Position numbers and translations under genes: made by a program. A DNA stretch of 8,899 nucleotides from Campylobacteraceae bacterium (GTDB taxonomy: Bacteria > Campylobacterota > Campylobacteria > Campylobacterales > Sulfurovaceae), in NCBI GenBank assembly GCA_027079365.1, contig JALWVW010000011.1:1-8899 (forward strand), in the 5' to 3' direction. Shown in pieces: positions 5,995-8,899 of the stretch; position 1 is the first letter of the stretch, and each line of letters opens with the position of its first letter. The notes beneath the pieces were generated by a model. The model searched no databases. It worked only from the letters and a program-made list of their open reading frames with translations, and was not told the origin of the DNA.

Positions 5995-6816
5995 ATGAAA
6001 CTGTTCAGCAGAGTGATCTTGCCTATTTTATTGATCATATACATAGCCATAGAGACGTATGCCAAACTCAATCATACCTCTATCTGCAGTACCACAGGAT
6101 GTGAACTTGCGGGAGAGTTACTCAAATTCAACAGTCTCTATCTCAACTACTTTGGCGCACTTGGCGCACTCTTTATCGCACTCTTTGGCTGGCTCTCTCT
6201 CAGGAGAGAAGGGTTTGAAAAACTCTTTTACATTACGCTCTATGCAGCGATTGCCTTCGAGTCTATCATGATCTCCTATCAGCTACTGGCCAACCCTGAG
6301 CCCTGCATCTTCTGTCTGGGTGTCTATGGCGGGCTGCTGCTGATCGCACTCCTTGCCCGCTGGCGATACCTGCTCTATGCGCTCCCGGCGATCGCGGCAC
6401 TGTTTGTCTCCATGAGCGCACTAGCATTGACAGCCAATCGCTCCATCATCACGGCGAACGGCGCCTACCTGATAGGCTCTAAGACCTGCCCCCACTGTAA
6501 AAAGGTCAAAACCTACTTTGCCCAATCCGCTATAGACTATACCGATATCAGCATCAAGGATGCCAATGCCAGATTTTTCATCAAACAATTGGATATCAAT
6601 ACTATTCCGGTGCTGGTGATCAAAGAGAAAAACCACACCACTATACTCAAAGGGGATCAACGTATTATTGCCTATTTTGACAACAAGAAGCAAGAAGGGG
6701 CAACAACAGAGACCGATACAAGCCCCATAGGCATCTACAACCAAGAGGAGGGGTGTAGTGCCTCTATACTCCAGGATACGGGGTGCAGTGAGGCCTCGGA
6801 GGTACCTCTACAGTGA
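5995..6816 (+). CDS. VKOR-family disulfide-forming membrane protein fused to a glutaredoxin-like domain
   Basis: The 273-residue protein joins a vitamin K epoxide reductase domain to a thioredoxin-fold domain. Five hydrophobic segments are seen (about 5-23, 48-68, 78-99, 107-121, 125-147). The first loop holds the shuttle pair C31 and C36 (CSTTGC), S47 and the YFGALGAL segment follow, and the quinone-proximal CIFC motif is C104/C107. With N inside, five spans put the C-terminal domain in the periplasm. That domain (about 155-232) has the redox motif C165-P-H-C168 and the cis-proline motif TIPVLVI (P205), most like glutaredoxin. By analogy with bacterial VKOR-thioredoxin fusions it should oxidise exported proteins and pass electrons to quinone, as DsbB/DsbA do. 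A short tail carries another cysteine pair, C254 and C264. Its TGA overlaps the GTG of yjbQ (GTGA). Confidence 0.85.
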   Translation: MKLFSRVILPILLIIYIAIETYAKLNHTSICSTTGCELAGELLKFNSLYLNYFGALGALFIALFGWLSLRREGFEKLFYITLYAAIAFESIMISYQLLANPEPCIFCLGVYGGLLLIALLARWRYLLYALPAIAALFVSMSALALTANRSIITANGAYLIGSKTCPHCKKVKTYFAQSAIDYTDISIKDANARFFIKQLDINTIPVLVIKEKNHTTILKGDQRIIAYFDNKKQEGATTETDTSPIGIYNQEEGCSASILQDTGCSEASEVPLQ

Positions 6817-7223
6817 CACGACAGCACAGGATCACGCTCCCTCCCCTGTCTCGTGGCGTACACCTGATCACAGCATACATAGAACCTCATATCCGCGAGA
6901 TAGAAACCGGAACAGCCCATCTGTTCCTCCAGCACACTTCTGCTTCCTTGGCTCTGGGTGAAAACTATGACAGTGATGTGCGTAATGATATCGAACACTT
7001 CCTACGCCACCTCATCCCTGATGGCTGGGATCAGTTTACCCATACGCTTGAAGGTGTCGACGACATGCCTGCACATATGAAAAATATCTTTATCGGTACC
7101 GATTTTACTCTCCCTGTCACCAACAGCAGACTGGCTCTGGGTACCTGGCAGGGTATCTACTTGCTTGAACATCGAGACTATGGAGGAGAGAGGCATATTG
7201 TACTGACGCTTTCAGGCGAGTAG
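6813..7223 (+). CDS. yjbQ: YjbQ/UPF0047 family protein (secondary thiamine-phosphate synthase-like)
   Basis: This 136-residue protein belongs to the small, highly conserved UPF0047 family (E. coli YjbQ about 138 residues). Signatures are HLFLQHTSASLALGEN (36-51), VRNDIEHFL (56-64), EGVDDMPAHMK (80-90) and the C-terminal LALGTWQGIYLLEHRD (107-122). The E. coli member can show weak thiamine-phosphate synthase activity in complementation, but the native role is not settled, so the common product name should be read with care. The start is GTG at 6813, overlapping the stop of the VKOR gene by four bases, with GGAGGTACC a few bases upstream (near 6798-6806) acting as ribosome binding site. The pair is therefore probably translated together. 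It ends 12 bases before the MITE-like element. Confidence 0.93.
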   Translation: MTRQHRITLPPLSRGVHLITAYIEPHIREIETGTAHLFLQHTSASLALGENYDSDVRNDIEHFLRHLIPDGWDQFTHTLEGVDDMPAHMKNIFIGTDFTLPVTNSRLALGTWQGIYLLEHRDYGGERHIVLTLSGE

Positions 7224-7235
7224 TCATTAGATGAT

Positions 7236-7356
7236 GGGCACTTCTAAAAACATTTTTTGTCCGATGCGACAAGGGAGCACTCAACCCATGAAATGGACGC
7301 TTGCGTTTGCGACCGCCAGAGTATCGGAGAAAAAATATCAGTTTTTAGAGATGCCC
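7236..7356. mobile_element. MITE-like 121-bp palindromic element with 4-bp direct repeats
   Basis: The ends are 16-base inverted repeats: GGGCACTTCTAAAAAC (7236-7251), and GGGCATCTCTAAAAAC read from the other strand (7356-7341), with 14 of 16 matching. The similarity continues inward: ATTTTTTGTCCGAT (7252-7265) matches the complement of 7323-7336 in 13 of 14 positions, after a 4-base insertion in the right arm. The 57-base core has no reading frame of note. Immediately outside both ends is TGAT (7232-7235 and 7357-7360), as expected for a target-site duplication. Size, inverted ends, lack of coding and flanking repeat fit a non-autonomous element mobilised by a transposase elsewhere in the genome. 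The ends recall IS5-group elements, but that is from memory and unproven. It fills most of the gap between yjbQ and the dehydrogenase. A purely structural intergenic palindrome is the alternative. Confidence 0.65.
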
Positions 7357-7381
7357 TGATTTTAATCTGTTTTGGTTAAGA

Positions 7382-7387
7382 TATTAT
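7382..7387 (+). promoter_or_regulatory. Possible -10 box (TATTAT) for the dehydrogenase gene
   Basis: TATTAT follows a T-rich stretch 30 bases before the ATG at 7418; an AAAGGA ribosome binding site is at 7403-7408. The right end of the MITE-like element lies 25 bases upstream, so the element borders or supplies the -35 region. Confidence 0.4.
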
Positions 7388-7417
7388 CAAACCTACTATC
7401 AGAAAGGATGGACAGCC

Positions 7418-8356
7418 ATGAATATTACACTACTTGATAGAAAGACCCTGGGTGATGATCTGGATCTCAGTCCACTGGAGCATCTGGGAAGCCTCACTAT
7501 CTATGGCAGCACCGCCACAGAAGAGGCTGCTCAGAGAATCAGAGAGAGCCACATCGTCCTCACAAACAAAGTTATCATTGACAAAGCAGCCATGCAGACA
7601 GCCGCCAATCTTAAGCTCATCTGTGTCACAGCTACAGGTATGAACAATATCGATCTGGAGGCTGCCTCGGAGCTGGGAATTACAGTCAAAAATGTCGCAG
7701 GATACTCCACCCGGAGTGTCGCACAGCATACCTTAGCCATAGCACTCTCTCTCATCGAGCATCTGCCCTACTATGACCAGGTTGTCAAATCCAGGACATG
7801 GTCGCGTCAGCCTCTCTTCACTGATGTCAGCAGACCCTATTTCGAGATTGCCGGCAAGGAGTGGGGAATCATTGGACTAGGCACCATCGGCAGAGAAGTC
7901 GCCAAGATCGCTGAGGCATTTGGTGCCCGTATTAGCTACCACTCTGTCAGCGGAAATGCTACACAGCCCTATACCCACAAGAGCCTGGAAGAGATCCTCT
8001 CTACCTCAGATATCCTCTCCATCCATGCCCCACTCAATCCCCAGACAGAGAACCTCATCAACCATACCAATCTCCCACTACTCAAAGAGGAAGCGATCCT
8101 CCTCAATATGGGCAGAGGTGGCATCATCAATGAGATCGACCTGGCTAAAGAGCTCAACAGGCGCGTGCTCTATGCAGGGCTGGATGTCTCCACCAAAGAG
8201 CCGATAGAAGCAGATCATCCTCTGCTGCACCTCACGCACCCAGACAGGCTCCTGTTCACCCCGCATATTGCCTGGGCCAGCATCGAAGCCAGACAAAAAC
8301 TCCTTGAAGGTGTTGTGGAAAATATCAAAACATTTCTAGAAAACGGCAATGACTGA
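7418..8356 (+). CDS. D-2-hydroxyacid dehydrogenase (NAD(P)-dependent)
   Basis: This 312-residue protein is a member of the D-isomer-specific 2-hydroxyacid dehydrogenase family, which interconverts 2-oxo acids and D-2-hydroxy acids in the cytoplasm. The N-terminal substrate-binding part (1-100) ends in VAGYSTRSVAQHTLA (93-107). The Rossmann nucleotide motif is GLGTIG (153-158). The catalytic set is complete: R233 in NMGRGG, E261 in DVSTKEP, and H283 in TPHIAWAS. After the second Rossmann strand the sequence is SYHSVSGN (173-180) without the Asp usually seen in strictly NAD-dependent members, so NADP use is possible. Candidate activities are hydroxypyruvate/glyoxylate reductase or D-lactate dehydrogenase; the sequence alone does not decide. 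It overlaps the following flavoprotein gene by eight bases, which suggests co-translation. Confidence 0.92.
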   Translation: MNITLLDRKTLGDDLDLSPLEHLGSLTIYGSTATEEAAQRIRESHIVLTNKVIIDKAAMQTAANLKLICVTATGMNNIDLEAASELGITVKNVAGYSTRSVAQHTLAIALSLIEHLPYYDQVVKSRTWSRQPLFTDVSRPYFEIAGKEWGIIGLGTIGREVAKIAEAFGARISYHSVSGNATQPYTHKSLEEILSTSDILSIHAPLNPQTENLINHTNLPLLKEEAILLNMGRGGIINEIDLAKELNRRVLYAGLDVSTKEPIEADHPLLHLTHPDRLLFTPHIAWASIEARQKLLEGVVENIKTFLENGND

Positions 8357-8899
8357 CCTTCTGATCATTGGTTCCGGTGGTGCCGGACTCACCGCTGCTC
8401 TCACTGCCCATGAAGCAGGACTCAGCGTCACGGTAGTCACCAAGACCCTCCCCACACAGGCGCAGACCTGCATGGCACAGGGTGGCATCAATGCTGCCCT
8501 TGGCAATGTGGCAGAGGATAGCATCCAGAGCCATATAGAAGATACGCTGCGTGCTGCACATGGCTTGGCTGATCCGCAGATGGTTGCCAAGATGTGCCAC
8601 GACGCGCCTCAGAGTATCGCATGGCTGGAGCGCATGGGTGTGCCCTTCTCCAGACTCGATCATGCAGCCAATCCCCTGCAGAGTGTCGCACAACGCCGCC
8701 TTGGAGGCGCCAGCAGCAAACGCGCCTGCTACGCACAGGACTATACAGGACTCAAGATTTTACATACGCTGTATGACCGATGTATCGAAGCGGGTATCCC
8801 CTTTGTCGCAGAGCACTATCTGATGAATCTCATCGTAGATCCAGACACAAAGCAGGTCTTTGGTGCCACCTTTTGGAATACCCGACGAGGAGAAGTGAT
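8349..8899 (+). CDS. sdhA: Succinate dehydrogenase/fumarate reductase-type flavoprotein subunit, N-terminal part (cut by window edge)
   Basis: The first 183 codons are visible. The FAD-binding Rossmann motif IIGSGGAGLTAAL is at 6-18, followed by VTVVTKTLPTQAQT and AQGGINAALGN (43-53). EDSIQSHIEDTLRAAHGLAD (56-75), GVPFSR (97-102) and KRACYAQDYTGLKILHTLYD (124-143) are typical of the epsilonproteobacterial SdhA-like subfamily. It probably oxidises succinate or reduces fumarate with an iron-sulfur subunit encoded downstream. There is no Tat signal, so it acts on the cytoplasmic side, unlike the periplasmic MfrA enzyme of Campylobacter. The His that binds FAD covalently in E. coli SdhA/FrdA is Gln39 here, so FAD is probably non-covalent. 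L-aspartate oxidase (NadB) is a related alternative that the visible half does not fully exclude. The ATG at 8349 overlaps the dehydrogenase gene by eight bases. Confidence 0.8.
   Translation, partial: MTDLLIIGSGGAGLTAALTAHEAGLSVTVVTKTLPTQAQTCMAQGGINAALGNVAEDSIQSHIEDTLRAAHGLADPQMVAKMCHDAPQSIAWLERMGVPFSRLDHAANPLQSVAQRRLGGASSKRACYAQDYTGLKILHTLYDRCIEAGIPFVAEHYLMNLIVDPDTKQVFGATFWNTRRGEV

Noticed and set aside
7236..7356. Reading the palindrome as an intrinsic terminator or as a CRISPR fragment
   Set aside because: The arms are about 57 bases apart with no T-run following the stem, and there is no repeated unit; exact flanking direct repeats fit a mobile element better.
8325..8736. Minus-strand open frames at the right end
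   Set aside because: They are antisense to the flavoprotein gene, whose FAD motif and SdhA signatures are clear.

Overview
The window looks like ordinary chromosome from a Campylobacterota (epsilonproteobacterial) species, most likely a Sulfurovum/Sulfurimonas-type organism. This rests on recall of family sequences: the flavoprotein at the right edge matches the epsilonproteobacterial succinate dehydrogenase/fumarate reductase type, the S21 protein is typical of the group, and promoters consist of an AT-rich stretch before a TG-extended -10 box with little sign of a -35. The genus is an inference. No phage, CRISPR, toxin-antitoxin or defence genes were seen.

Left half, minus strand (1-4310). 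A four-gene cluster reads right to left: a DUF4153-type polytopic membrane protein, the bifunctional NAD(P)H-hydrate repair enzyme Nnr, the folate-dependent GAR transformylase PurN, and the start of a lipoprotein with an SGNH/GDSL-esterase-like domain that runs off the left edge. The first three are joined by 4-base GTGA stop/start overlaps. The lipoprotein follows 56 bases after purN with its own strong ribosome binding site.

Centre, plus strand (4311-5994). rpsU (ribosomal protein S21) diverges from the minus-strand cluster across a shared AT-rich promoter region. It is followed by purT, the formate-dependent GAR transformylase. Both alternative enzymes for the same step of purine synthesis therefore lie within about 4 kb, in divergent transcription units.

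Right half, plus strand (5995-8899). A VKOR-family disulfide-forming membrane protein with a C-terminal glutaredoxin-like CPHC domain overlaps a YjbQ/UPF0047 gene by GTGA. Next is a 121-bp palindromic, MITE-like element with 4-bp direct repeats at its ends. A D-2-hydroxyacid dehydrogenase follows, and it overlaps by 8 bases the start of a succinate dehydrogenase/fumarate reductase flavoprotein cut by the window end.

The genes are mainly housekeeping: purine synthesis, repair of damaged NAD(P)H, translation, extracytoplasmic disulfide formation and central redox metabolism. The points most worth a second look are the MITE-like element, the extra cysteine pair in the tail of the VKOR-glutaredoxin fusion, and the DUF4153 protein with its large C-terminal domain. 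I did not find convincing evidence of a new multi-gene system.
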